Numbered from the stretch's first letter, positions 1 to 6,175 are shown. The stretch: DNA of 10,793 nucleotides from Phycisphaerae bacterium (GCA_030630315.1 DAOVNI010000021.1:1-10793), one strand, 5' to 3'. The notes: generated from the letters alone by a model not told the origin. Numbers and translations are program-made.

Positions 1-380
1 TGTGCAATACGGTCGATTTCTGCGGCCATCTCCTCAAACTCAGAATTCATAATGCCACGCTGTGCCGAAGAGTATACACCCGTAGCCGCCTGTTCAGCCA
101 GCTGTTTCATACGCACGAGTGCATCGTTGATTGTTGCCATCGCACCTTCCATTGTTTGTATCATACTGATACCGTCCTGGGTGTTACGAACACCCTGCTG
201 AAGCACAGCGATGTCGGCACGCATCAACTCACGGACAGCCAGGCCGGCTGCGTCGTCTTTTGCAGTGTTGATGCGCAGGCCCGACGCCAGCCTTTCGACC
301 GATGTTGCCAAGGCATTGTAGCTGTTCCCCAAGTGCCGAGCAGCCATATCCGCCATAATGTTACTCTTAATTGTTAACAT
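1..380 (-). CDS. fliC: Flagellin, N-terminal part (3' end outside window)
   Basis: Filament subunit exported through the flagellar type III system. The visible 126 residues match the conserved flagellin N-terminal helix region: an INTNV-like start (MLTIKSNIMADMAARHLG), then LASGLRINTAKDDAAGLAV, DGISMIQTMEGAM and AAEIDRIA, in the usual order and spacing for the D0/D1 coiled-coil domains. The start is the ATG at 378-380. It is preceded by a good Shine-Dalgarno AAGGAG (plus-strand CTCCTT at 389-394) with 8 nt spacing. The gene is transcribed leftwards out of the window, so the variable centre and C-terminus cannot be seen. A sigma28-type promoter lies about 110 nt upstream, as expected for a late flagellar gene. 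Naming it fliC rather than another flagellin paralogue is by family only. Confidence 0.95.
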   Translation of the reverse strand, partial: MLTIKSNIMADMAARHLGNSYNALATSVERLASGLRINTAKDDAAGLAVRELMRADIAVLQQGVRNTQDGISMIQTMEGAMATINDALVRMKQLAEQAATGVYSSAQRGIMNSEFEEMAAEIDRIA

Positions 381-388
381 ATTTTTGA

Positions 389-394
389 CTCCTT
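389..394 (-). promoter_or_regulatory. Flagellin ribosome binding site
   Basis: On the minus strand this reads AAGGAG, 8 nt before the flagellin ATG. It fixes the start codon. Confidence 0.85.
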
Positions 395-450
395 AAAAAA
401 ACAACCCAATTTTTTCTTTTGGCCCTGTCAAGCCCCTGTCACTAAATTCA

Positions 451-466
451 CTGTGCAAAAGCACAG
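451..466 (-). other. Hairpin in flagellin 5' leader
   Basis: CTGTGC-AAAA-GCACAG is a perfect 6-bp stem with a 4-nt loop, lying in the predicted untranslated leader between the sigma28 site and the flagellin RBS. It may stabilise the mRNA or be a binding site for a regulator. Nothing in the sequence decides which. Confidence 0.5.
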
Positions 467-491
467 CTTAAAACTTTGCTTTCATAAGCCC

Positions 492-518
492 TTATCGACC
501 GAAATAAAAGCGACTTGA
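492..518 (-). promoter_or_regulatory. Sigma28 (FliA-type) promoter for flagellin
   Basis: Read on the minus strand the site is TCAAGTCG-N11-GTCGATAA. The enterobacterial FliA consensus is TAAAGTTT-N11-GCCGATAA. The -10 box matches 7 of 8, the -35 keeps T.AAGT, and the spacing is exact. Transcription would start near 484, giving a leader of about 105 nt before the flagellin ATG. Confidence 0.8.
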
Positions 519-602
519 GGAGTTTCTTTACGGAAAATAACTGCAAAATCGTCGGACCTGTAATATTGCTGTTGTAGATACTGATATTGCAAATAAGTCG
601 CT

Positions 603-638
603 AAAAATGGCAAAAAAATCGAAAAAAAGTTTTATAAA
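603..638. other. Phased A-tracts (predicted DNA bend)
   Basis: Runs of A at 603-607, 612-618, 622-628 and 636-638 have centres near 605, 615, 625 and 637, close to one helical turn apart. Phasing like this is known to give intrinsic curvature. The block sits about 85 bp upstream of the flagellin -35 element, where curved DNA or an activator could act. Confidence 0.55.
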
Positions 639-642
639 ATTA

Positions 643-675
643 GTCGATTTAACCCGGAAAATCCCGTAAATCGAC
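643..675. repeat. Inverted repeat, 9-bp arms
   Basis: GTCGATTTA (643-651) and TAAATCGAC (667-675) are perfect reverse complements separated by 15 nt. This could be an operator for a dimeric regulator or an RNA hairpin. No T-run follows on either strand, so it is not a standard terminator. Confidence 0.5.
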
Positions 676-795
676 GGTCTAACCATTCGAGAAATGCCTT
701 TATTTGCGAGAGTCCGGGTAACGAGGGAATAATTCTTGCTTAGTCCGCCACAGGCAGGTATATTTCGAGGGACGGATGGGAGCATTTGTGGTCGA

Positions 796-1003
796 TGTCA
801 GTGGAAATGGGGAAGATTTCGGGGTGAGTTTAGATACAGTCCAGGCAATAAATGCAGAAAGAGGAAGGACAAGCCGGTAAAAAGACGCTGCTTGTATTTA
901 ATTGCCACGAGGCATGGGTGTACCAGCTTGGGGTATTGGGATATGACCTTGACATAATTATAGGGCTTAAGGGCAGACACAAAAAAACCTGGGATGAGCA
1001 GAT
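796..1003 (+). repeat. Direct repeat, copy 1 (glycosyltransferase 5' segment)
   Basis: This stretch aligns without gaps to 2883-3090 (constant offset 2087). I counted about 25 mismatches in 208 positions, roughly 88% identity. It covers 56 nt upstream of the ATG and the first 50 codons of the glycosyltransferase. The homology ends abruptly after GAGCAGAT. Confidence 0.9.
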
Positions 1004-1064
1004 GCCGACATTGCTTCTACGCTCTCGACCAATTGCTACAGGATTCGATAAATGTATCGAGTAA
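852..1064 (+). pseudogene. Truncated glycosyltransferase remnant
   Basis: The first 50 codons match the start of the intact glycosyltransferase at 2939-3949, including KTLLVFNCHEAWVYQL and GYDLDIIIGLKG. After codon 51 similarity stops and a short unrelated tail of about 20 codons runs to a stop at 1062-1064. The intact protein is 336 residues, so more than 80% is missing, including the whole C-terminal donor-binding half. In codons 10-42 nearly all differences from the intact copy are silent (one V/A change), so the ancestor of this fragment was a functional gene under selection. A TAA stop lies directly before the ATG, which supports that ATG as the original start. It is very unlikely to encode an active enzyme. 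Confidence 0.85.
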
Positions 1065-1079
1065 TTATTGAGTTTTTTT
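1044..1079 (+). terminator. Possible weak terminator after glycosyltransferase remnant
   Basis: TCGATA-AATG-TATCGA (1045-1060) forms a 6-bp hairpin overlapping the end of the remnant ORF. A run of seven T follows at 1073-1079, but about 12 nt after the stem, which is too far for a classical intrinsic terminator. Confidence 0.3.
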
Positions 1080-1474
1080 CGACAAATTAAGCGGGTAAGA
1101 CAAGCTTCGGCACGATTATGTCGATTTCCGCCCAATCCGGGTAAGGATCCCTGCGGTGGCAAATGTACTCTGGGAAGAGCGCCCCGGCGAGCAATTATTA
1201 AACCGCTTGTAAGTCTTCGCCGATAAGAAATTAGTTGGGATAATTTGGGTCCGCACGACCGATTTCTGGTACGGGACATAGTTGTCCTATGCGGTGAAAG
1301 CTCTCGCCAAGTCAAACGCGAAGGAGCAGAAGGCGGTCAGACATATAGTATATTTAATATCGGCCGCAACAATGTTCGGTTGGTGCGAGGCATAAACGAT
1401 CATACGCAAATTGGGTTTGCCAAAATGGTAATGACTCACCCGGAATAGAGCAAAGGACGATGGAAGGATAAGTT
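1065..1474. other. Non-coding stretch upstream of CBS gene
   Basis: In these 410 nt I find no gene with recognisable motifs. The 67-codon frame opening with TTG at 1245 has no RBS and no family signature. The stretch holds a sigma28-like promoter at 1199-1226, an imperfect hairpin at 1365-1387 (CGCAACAA and TTGGTGCG, one mismatch) resembling the 3' arms of the flgB and flgC leader hairpins, and the CBS gene RBS. Confidence 0.5.
1199..1226 (+). promoter_or_regulatory. Sigma28-like promoter upstream of CBS gene
   Basis: TAAA (1199-1202), 16 nt, then an exact GCCGATAA (1219-1226). The -10 box is a perfect FliA consensus; the spacer is 1 nt longer than the enterobacterial optimum but within the range accepted for sigma-D-type promoters. 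Transcription would begin near 1233, about 240 nt before the CBS gene ATG, with no gene I trust between. Confidence 0.55.
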
Positions 1475-2860
1475 ATGGGAACGAAAACGAAAACAAGCAA
1501 AATTCCAGGTAAATGGAGCGACCTCGTCAAACTGTGGCCTTTGCGCCCTATTAGGGACAAGGTCAATTATGATAACGTCCGTGAAATAGCGGATGATTTG
1601 ACCGGAAGAACAGACCGCAATGAAGACCAGACTGACTATCTTGAGAGCCTGAGCGCGCTTATTAAAACTTACGAAAACAAAAATTGCCCTGCTGAGGCCA
1701 GCGACGTTATGCCAAATGGCCAATTTAGGCTGATCGATGTGGTAGACGATATGTGCGCTGGGAAAGATGTCTTTTTTCGCTTGGTGCGTGTTGCCAAGGA
1801 CGTCATGACTAAAGATGTCAAGACGCTAACCCTGGATGACAAAGTGGAGACATGTCTGAATTTCATGAAAGATAACAAAGTCCGACACGTCCCCATAATG
1901 GACCCTCCGACAGAAGAAGGAGCAAAACCGGTGTTCGTGGGTGTCGTTTCAGGAAGAGATCTGTCCCGACTGATGTCCCCGTATCTGGGAAAAGTCGGCG
2001 AGGAAGAAACAGACAGAAACACGCTCCGACAGCCGCTCACGCGAATCGTGACCAGAAACCCCAAATCCATGTCGCCTGACACGCCGATGGCGGACGTGAT
2101 TGCCACGATGGTCAAGCATCGCGTTGATATGGTGCCTGTTCTCGCTGATGAGGACTTCGTGGGCATTGTCACGACCGGGGACATCCTGAAGCTCTTCGTC
2201 AGGCTCCATAAGATACACCAGCTATCCGAGGAGGAAGGAAAAACCAGAAAGAGGACGCGGTTGGTTGATCTGACCTCTGGGGAGGGCCGAGGCGATATAG
2301 CGGCCTTGTTCTCATCGGCTTTCAAAACGGTTGAAGATATTTTGACGGAGCAACCGGATTGCCTCCAGGATCGAGACAACCTAGCCAAGGCAATTAAGAT
2401 CATGCAGGATGGAAAATTCAGGCACGTGCCGATAGTGAACGAGAAAAGGGGAGTGGTGGGGATTATCTCCGATCGGAATGTCCTGCGCCATCTTCCCCCT
2501 CCTGGCGGGCAACAGCCGGTGGAGGCCGAGGCATTTCGCAGCAACCTATTTGCAGTTGACCCAAAGGACCCGAGCCTCAGCCTACGCGTCACGCGCATTA
2601 TGGCGTCAGACGTAGTACACATCTTGCCCAGTTGCAGCTTCTACGATGCTGTAAAGACGATGCATGATGCGAGGATAAGCTGCCTCGTGGTGGTTGATGA
2701 GGGAGAAAACCTTCGCGGCATAGTCACTGTGACGGACGTGATGCGTGCTCTGCTTACCGCCTACGAACTGACCAAGAAATCCCAGGCCTACACAGAGCCA
2801 GCACAGCAGAGTGCCGCAGAGCCAGCGCAGCCAAGTGGCGGGCTCGAGGGTCAAGACTAG
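1475..2860 (+). CDS. Four-CBS-domain protein with HigA-like N-terminus
   Basis: A 461-residue protein with four CBS domains, at about residues 107-168, 187-242, 286-338 and 374-428, making two Bateman modules. Each ends in a typical strand motif: GVVSGRD, GIVTTGD, GIISDRN and GIVTVTD. CBS pairs usually bind adenosine nucleotides and act as energy or ligand sensors. No enzyme, transporter or helix-turn-helix domain is recognisable. Residues 21-70 (WPLRPIRDKVNYDN ... LSALIKTYENKN) resemble the N-terminal segment of HigA-type antitoxins (COG5499). The C-terminal tail after 430 is rich in Ala, Gln and Pro and probably disordered. The ATG has a good RBS, GGAAGGA at 1462-1468, 6 nt away. The sigma28-like site upstream and the flagellar surroundings suggest a late motility-linked sensor, which is inference. 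No signal peptide or membrane segment is seen. Confidence 0.9.
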   Translation: MGTKTKTSKIPGKWSDLVKLWPLRPIRDKVNYDNVREIADDLTGRTDRNEDQTDYLESLSALIKTYENKNCPAEASDVMPNGQFRLIDVVDDMCAGKDVFFRLVRVAKDVMTKDVKTLTLDDKVETCLNFMKDNKVRHVPIMDPPTEEGAKPVFVGVVSGRDLSRLMSPYLGKVGEEETDRNTLRQPLTRIVTRNPKSMSPDTPMADVIATMVKHRVDMVPVLADEDFVGIVTTGDILKLFVRLHKIHQLSEEEGKTRKRTRLVDLTSGEGRGDIAALFSSAFKTVEDILTEQPDCLQDRDNLAKAIKIMQDGKFRHVPIVNEKRGVVGIISDRNVLRHLPPPGGQQPVEAEAFRSNLFAVDPKDPSLSLRVTRIMASDVVHILPSCSFYDAVKTMHDARISCLVVVDEGENLRGIVTVTDVMRALLTAYELTKKSQAYTEPAQQSAAEPAQPSGGLEGQD

Positions 2861-2882
2861 CAGGATGCTGAGCAAGATTACC

Positions 2883-3090
2883 TGTCAGTTTAGATGGGGA
2901 AGATTCCGGGGTAACTTTAGATACAGTCCGAGCAATATATGCAGAAGCAGGAAGAACAAGCCGGTAAAAAGACGCTGCTCGTATTTAATTGTCACGAGGC
3001 GTGGGTGTACCAGCTTGGGGCGTTGGGATACGACCTTGATATAATTATAGGGCTTAAAGGCCGATACAAACCAACCTGGGATGCGCAGAT
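2883..3090 (+). repeat. Direct repeat, copy 2 (glycosyltransferase 5' segment)
   Basis: Partner of 796-1003, in direct orientation and ungapped. It begins 22 nt after the CBS gene stop and runs into codon 51 of the intact glycosyltransferase. The two copies bracket the CBS gene. Confidence 0.9.
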
Positions 3091-3949
3091 ACGGCCGGTG
3101 CCGCCCAATTCCCGATTGCTTACTTTGCCGGAAGCGCAGCAGTCGCCCACGTCTTACTACTGCATCATAACCCACAATATAACTGATTTGCTCGATGTTA
3201 AGCACAGGCCCGAACCACAGCTTACGGTGATTCATCTGCCTATTGAGGCCCGGTTAGTGGAGGAAAAATCCAATGTTGAGCCGGAAAAGATGAAAGAAAC
3301 GCTGCATAAATACCTGAAATTAGTCGGCGGCCATGCAGTGGCTGTCTCTATGCTCAGGGGTAAATCGTGGGATTTTACCGAGGACATCGTGCCTTTTGGG
3401 AGTGACCCGGACGATTATCTGCCGTATTCCGGGGAGATAGCCAGCGGTCTTCGTATTTCCAATTTTATTCAGATGCGCAAACAGTTTTTATTATGGGACC
3501 TTCACGAAAAGGCATTTGATGGGATTCCGGTACGGATAGTCGGGCACAACCCGGGTATGCCGGGAGTCGCAGTTTCCGAGAGCTGGGAGCATCTCAAGAA
3601 GATGCTGCAGTCTCATCGATTTTACATCCACACTGCCGACCCGCGACTTGAAGACGGCTACAATATGGCCATGGGAGAGGCGATGGCAGCGGGGATGCCC
3701 GTTTTAGGCAATCGGCACCCCACATCTCCTATCAAACACGGCTTAAGCGGCTTTCTCAGCGACGACCCCGATGCACTGCGTAAATACGCCGGGATACTGC
3801 TGGGGGACAGGGATTTGGCGGCCAAGATGGGTCAGCAGGCCCGAAAGACGGCTGTGGAGCGTTTCTCAATGAGCAAATTCAAAGAGTCTTTTCTGCAATC
3901 CATCGAAACCGCCCGCCGCAAATGGGAGAGCAGAGAGGTCAATCCGTGA
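2939..3949 (+). CDS. GT-B type glycosyltransferase (GT4-like)
   Basis: A 336-residue cytoplasmic protein with no signal peptide or membrane segment. The C-terminal half has the donor-binding pattern of retaining GT-B enzymes: RIVGHNPGMPG (199-209), FYIHTADPRLEDGYNMAMGE (228-247) with D239 and E247 spaced as in the EX7E motif but Asp in the first place, AAGMPVLGN (250-258), then GLSGFLSDDPDAL and a final helix with AVERFSMSKF. The N-terminal half (KTLLVFNCHEAWVYQLGALG) is the probable acceptor domain. No in-frame start is possible upstream because a TAG lies at 2918-2920. The ATG has no clear Shine-Dalgarno, but the paralogous fragment shares it. Its position near flagellin suggests flagellin or surface-polysaccharide glycosylation. 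Substrate and acceptor cannot be read from sequence, and the family assignment is by motif only. Confidence 0.8.
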   Translation: MQKQEEQAGKKTLLVFNCHEAWVYQLGALGYDLDIIIGLKGRYKPTWDAQIRPVPPNSRLLTLPEAQQSPTSYYCIITHNITDLLDVKHRPEPQLTVIHLPIEARLVEEKSNVEPEKMKETLHKYLKLVGGHAVAVSMLRGKSWDFTEDIVPFGSDPDDYLPYSGEIASGLRISNFIQMRKQFLLWDLHEKAFDGIPVRIVGHNPGMPGVAVSESWEHLKKMLQSHRFYIHTADPRLEDGYNMAMGEAMAAGMPVLGNRHPTSPIKHGLSGFLSDDPDALRKYAGILLGDRDLAAKMGQQARKTAVERFSMSKFKESFLQSIETARRKWESREVNP

Positions 3950-4053
3950 TTTTTCGTGGGACTCCACTTTGCGATTTATTGAAATTTGAAAAACAAATGA
4001 AACAAACACTCGAATAAGGCATTTTAACGCCCCCAAACAAGTTTGTACTACTC

Positions 4054-4080
4054 TGCGAAGCAGCGCTTCGCTGCGAAGCA
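4054..4080. repeat. Nested direct/inverted repeat TGCGAAGCA
   Basis: TGCGAAGCA occurs at 4054-4062 and 4072-4080 as a direct repeat, and its inverse GCTTCGC lies between at 4065-4071. A hairpin of 7 bp with a 3-nt loop (GCGAAGC-AGC-GCTTCGC, 4055-4071) can form. It lies between the convergent ends of the glycosyltransferase and fliK. This looks like a REP-type palindromic unit. No U-run follows, so a normal intrinsic terminator is not supported. Confidence 0.6.
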
Positions 4081-4168
4081 CGAGAGGGTACCACCCAAGT
4101 TTCATTAGTAATTCAAAGGTCAATAATGCAAAATGGGAACCCTGTCCAAGGTAAGGGCAGTTCGGGAG

Positions 4169-4185
4169 CGGGCCTTGGTTGCCCG
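4169..4185 (-). terminator. Possible hairpin downstream of fliK
   Basis: CGGGC and GCCCG arms with a 7-nt loop lie about 30 nt past the fliK stop. No T-run follows on the minus strand, so termination here is only a suggestion. Confidence 0.2.
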
Positions 4186-4213
4186 TGGTAGATGGGGGCG
4201 TTCCGGGATTTGT

Positions 4214-6091
4214 TTAGACCAACACATCTACGAAGTCGTCGGCAATGAGCATCTCCTGAAGTTCGGAATATCCAGAATAGCCGGGGTCATCTGTCAGCCA
4301 TTCATTAGTCCCGAAGGTATCGGAGTTGGGATTGTTCCGTTCGGCGCCGGCCTGCTGCCCGAACCAGGCGTCCTGCTCCGCCGCCAGCGATGGCTCTTTA
4401 AAGGCGTGCTGCTCCTGCTGGTTTGTCAAGACAACTTCAAGCCGTTTTACCTGAACGCCGCACTCTGCAAGGTTTCGGATTATCTGGGGCAGTGCCTGTT
4501 CTATCTCATATCTGGTTTGTGCCCTATCGACCTCTAATAAACCGGTGATTTGGTCACCTTTGCCCTGGAATCTTATAAAAACCCTTCCGAGCTCCGGCGG
4601 GTTGAGGCGAATGGTGAGCTGCTGGTCGCCCTGGCGTAAAGAGCTGTGCATAGATTCCTGGAGCTGTTCGCTAACGCTTGGAAAGGAATTTCCGGGCGAA
4701 AGATTGTTTGCGGGCTTTGCGGTTTGAGCAGAGGCCGATGTTTGCTCTGCAACGGGGGCCTGGGCGTTATTGGAGAGTACCTGCTCGAAATTTGAATTAG
4801 AGCTATTGCCGGCGGTCGAGCTGCGGTTGTCTTTCGTTTGGCCTGTGGATATCCGGCCCTGTGCCTGGTTCAAGTTCTGGAGAAAGAGCTTGCCTGAGGG
4901 ATTGTCAGCATGCTCTTTGCCACTGCCATTCGTCAATTCTGAGAGTCCCGGCGTGCTAGGATGGCTTCGCTGAGGGGTATCAGCTTTGTTGGTTTGCGAA
5001 CTGAAAACGTCCTTGTTTTCAGTATCAGCTTTGTTGGTTTGCGAATTGAAAACGTCCTTGTTTTCAACAGACATCGGGAGCTTGCGCGAGCCCTGTTCCG
5101 GTTTTTCGGCAATAAGAGTTGATTTTTCCGGGTCAACCGGCACTTTTTGCCGGGGAGCAGCGGATTTGTCCTGAACTGCCGGGAAGCTGTCATTTGATAC
5201 AGGTGTTTTTCGACCGCCGGCAATGTCTTGCCCGTCTGTGATAGCTGTTTTTTCGCCAGCAACGGCTGTTTTGCTGCCGGCGGTGAGCGTTTCGGGCGTT
5301 AATTTTTGGCCGCCCAATACAGGTGTTTTTTGACTGCCGGAAGCAACTGACGTGCCCGGAATCACCGGTTTTTCACCGGCTGGGGTTGTTTTGCCCTCGG
5401 TAGTCAGTGCTTCGGAGCTCAATTCCTTGCCGCCTTGCTGGTTGATAAGGCCTTTTGTGGTAATAAGTGTTTTACTTGATAGCTGTATTTTTCCCGCGTT
5501 TTTACGTTCTGCAGGCTGAGTATGGGTAAGAAGCGCATCCCTGGAGGAGTCAGGTAAAACACCTTTGAGCCCAAGCTGGCTCTTATCAGTGGTTAGAAGG
5601 GGCTCTTTTGCGACCGGTTTGGCAGCTGGTCCGGCACCGGGAGAAGATTTGCCGGTTCTTAAGTTAGCGAGTAATTGGGCAAGCTCATAGCCGGCTTTCG
5701 GCCCCATTTCTCTGGCGACCCCTTTTTTGCCGTGCTCCACGAGAGGGTACTGAGCCAGCCAACTCTGTACTATACCGGGCTGCTCGGCTTTGGGAGAGGT
5801 CGGGCTTTGCCCTTCTGACTCGGTGTCAACCTGTCCTTTTTGGGGGCCTCTGGCCATTGTTTTTTTGCGAAGTGTGTAACGAAACTCCTGTGGCGGTTTG
5901 TTTATACGCTTATTTTGGGCGATAATAAATGTATTATAGGTCGTTGCCGGTTCTGGAGTATTAGCGTGTTGTGGGCTGTCAGCCGGGGCCGGGGCAAATT
6001 GCCCGGTATTCCCGGCTGCTGCCGGCTTCGATGGGGTAAGGCCGGCTCCAACATTACCTACGAACGTACTTGTCAATAAACCGGTATTCAT
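4214..6091 (-). CDS. fliK: Flagellar hook-length control protein FliK
   Basis: FliK is exported during hook assembly and, through its C-terminal domain, switches export specificity at FlhB once the hook is complete. With the ATG at 6089-6091 the protein is 625 residues. Residues 1-460 are low complexity, rich in Ala, Pro, Thr, Lys and Gly, as in the ruler region of the family. The Flg_hook domain (PF02120 type) is at about 480-558, with LTIRLNPPELGRV, GLLEVDRAQTRYEIEQ, LPQIIRNL and VKRLEVVL. Inserted features are two imperfect 40-residue repeats (225-304) and a tandem 15-residue repeat ENKDVF(N/S)SQTNKADT (343-372). An open frame continues 82 codons upstream but would start before the sigma54 promoter and has no protein-like character, so I reject it. 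The chosen ATG has no Shine-Dalgarno and lies about 5 nt from the predicted transcript start. It is divergent from the flgB operon. Confidence 0.9.
   Translation of the reverse strand: MNTGLLTSTFVGNVGAGLTPSKPAAAGNTGQFAPAPADSPQHANTPEPATTYNTFIIAQNKRINKPPQEFRYTLRKKTMARGPQKGQVDTESEGQSPTSPKAEQPGIVQSWLAQYPLVEHGKKGVAREMGPKAGYELAQLLANLRTGKSSPGAGPAAKPVAKEPLLTTDKSQLGLKGVLPDSSRDALLTHTQPAERKNAGKIQLSSKTLITTKGLINQQGGKELSSEALTTEGKTTPAGEKPVIPGTSVASGSQKTPVLGGQKLTPETLTAGSKTAVAGEKTAITDGQDIAGGRKTPVSNDSFPAVQDKSAAPRQKVPVDPEKSTLIAEKPEQGSRKLPMSVENKDVFNSQTNKADTENKDVFSSQTNKADTPQRSHPSTPGLSELTNGSGKEHADNPSGKLFLQNLNQAQGRISTGQTKDNRSSTAGNSSNSNFEQVLSNNAQAPVAEQTSASAQTAKPANNLSPGNSFPSVSEQLQESMHSSLRQGDQQLTIRLNPPELGRVFIRFQGKGDQITGLLEVDRAQTRYEIEQALPQIIRNLAECGVQVKRLEVVLTNQQEQHAFKEPSLAAEQDAWFGQQAGAERNNPNSDTFGTNEWLTDDPGYSGYSELQEMLIADDFVDVLV
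4978..5067. repeat. Tandem 45-bp palindromic repeat inside fliK (2 units)
   Basis: Units at 4978-5022 and 5023-5067 are nearly identical. Each contains a hairpin with 6-nt loop GTCCTT: CTGAAAAC/GTTTTCAG at 5001-5022 and TTGAAAAC/GTTTTCAA at 5046-5067. The difference between the stems is compensatory, C-G replaced by T-A. The 45-bp length keeps the fliK frame and encodes two copies of a 15-residue peptide. A third copy of the core is at 7803-7833. Confidence 0.9.
5180..5419 (-). repeat. Two imperfect 120-bp repeats in fliK
   Basis: Two adjacent 40-residue units align as (S/T)xExLT-x3-KT-x2-AGEK ... (Q/R)KTPV. They are diverged and lie in the low-complexity ruler region. Weaker echoes occur on both sides. 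Such expansion could change hook length. Confidence 0.6.
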
Positions 6092-6106
6092 ACAACAATC
6101 TTTAAG

Positions 6107-6122
6107 AGCAACCACCGTGCCA
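6107..6122 (-). promoter_or_regulatory. Sigma54 promoter for fliK
   Basis: On the minus strand this reads TGGCACG-GTGG-TTGCT, an excellent -24/-12 sigma54 site with GG and GC exactly 10 nt apart. With C6108 as -12 the transcript starts near 6096, only about 5 nt before the fliK ATG. It is the same form as the site in front of flgB. Confidence 0.85.
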
Positions 6123-6175
6123 GTATCCGTGGGCGGACTTCTGGTAGATGATAAGTATTTGTTAATAAGGTAGTT

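Larger units (their letters stand above)
381..851. other. Intergenic region between flagellin and glycosyltransferase remnant
   Basis: I see no convincing protein gene in this 471-nt stretch; the open frames are short and have no family motifs. It holds the flagellin leader, hairpin and sigma28 promoter, then the A-tract block, the 643-675 inverted repeat, and from 796 the upstream part of the duplicated glycosyltransferase segment. Confidence 0.6.

Noticed and set aside
671..760. Resemblance to a cyclic-di-GMP (GEMM) riboswitch around AACCATTCGAGAAATG
   Set aside because: Only a short segment is similar. The conserved GGGACGCAAAGCC part and the second helix with its tetraloop receptor are missing.
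528..785. 85-codon minus-strand open frame upstream of flagellin
   Set aside because: No RBS or family signature. It covers the A-tract block and inverted repeat, and its Phe-rich part is just the translation of T-runs.
736..1044. Second open frame overlapping both glycosyltransferase copies (736-957 and 2811-3044)
   Set aside because: Both copies keep the frame open, but the substitutions are silent in the glycosyltransferase frame instead, and the starts are not equivalent.
830..1315. 161-codon minus-strand open frame
   Set aside because: It crosses the glycosyltransferase remnant in antisense and an unrelated spacer, has no motifs, and a similar antisense frame opens over the second repeat copy for the same trivial reason.
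1669..2622. 317-codon open frame on the minus strand
   Set aside because: It is antisense to the CBS gene, which has four clear domains and a good RBS. The translation is Ser/Thr/Arg-rich with no domain, as expected for a shadow frame.
4079..5750. 13-nt match CACGAGAGGGTAC at 4079-4091 and 5738-5750
   Set aside because: A 13-nt match is expected about once or twice by chance in a window of this size, and the flanks do not align.
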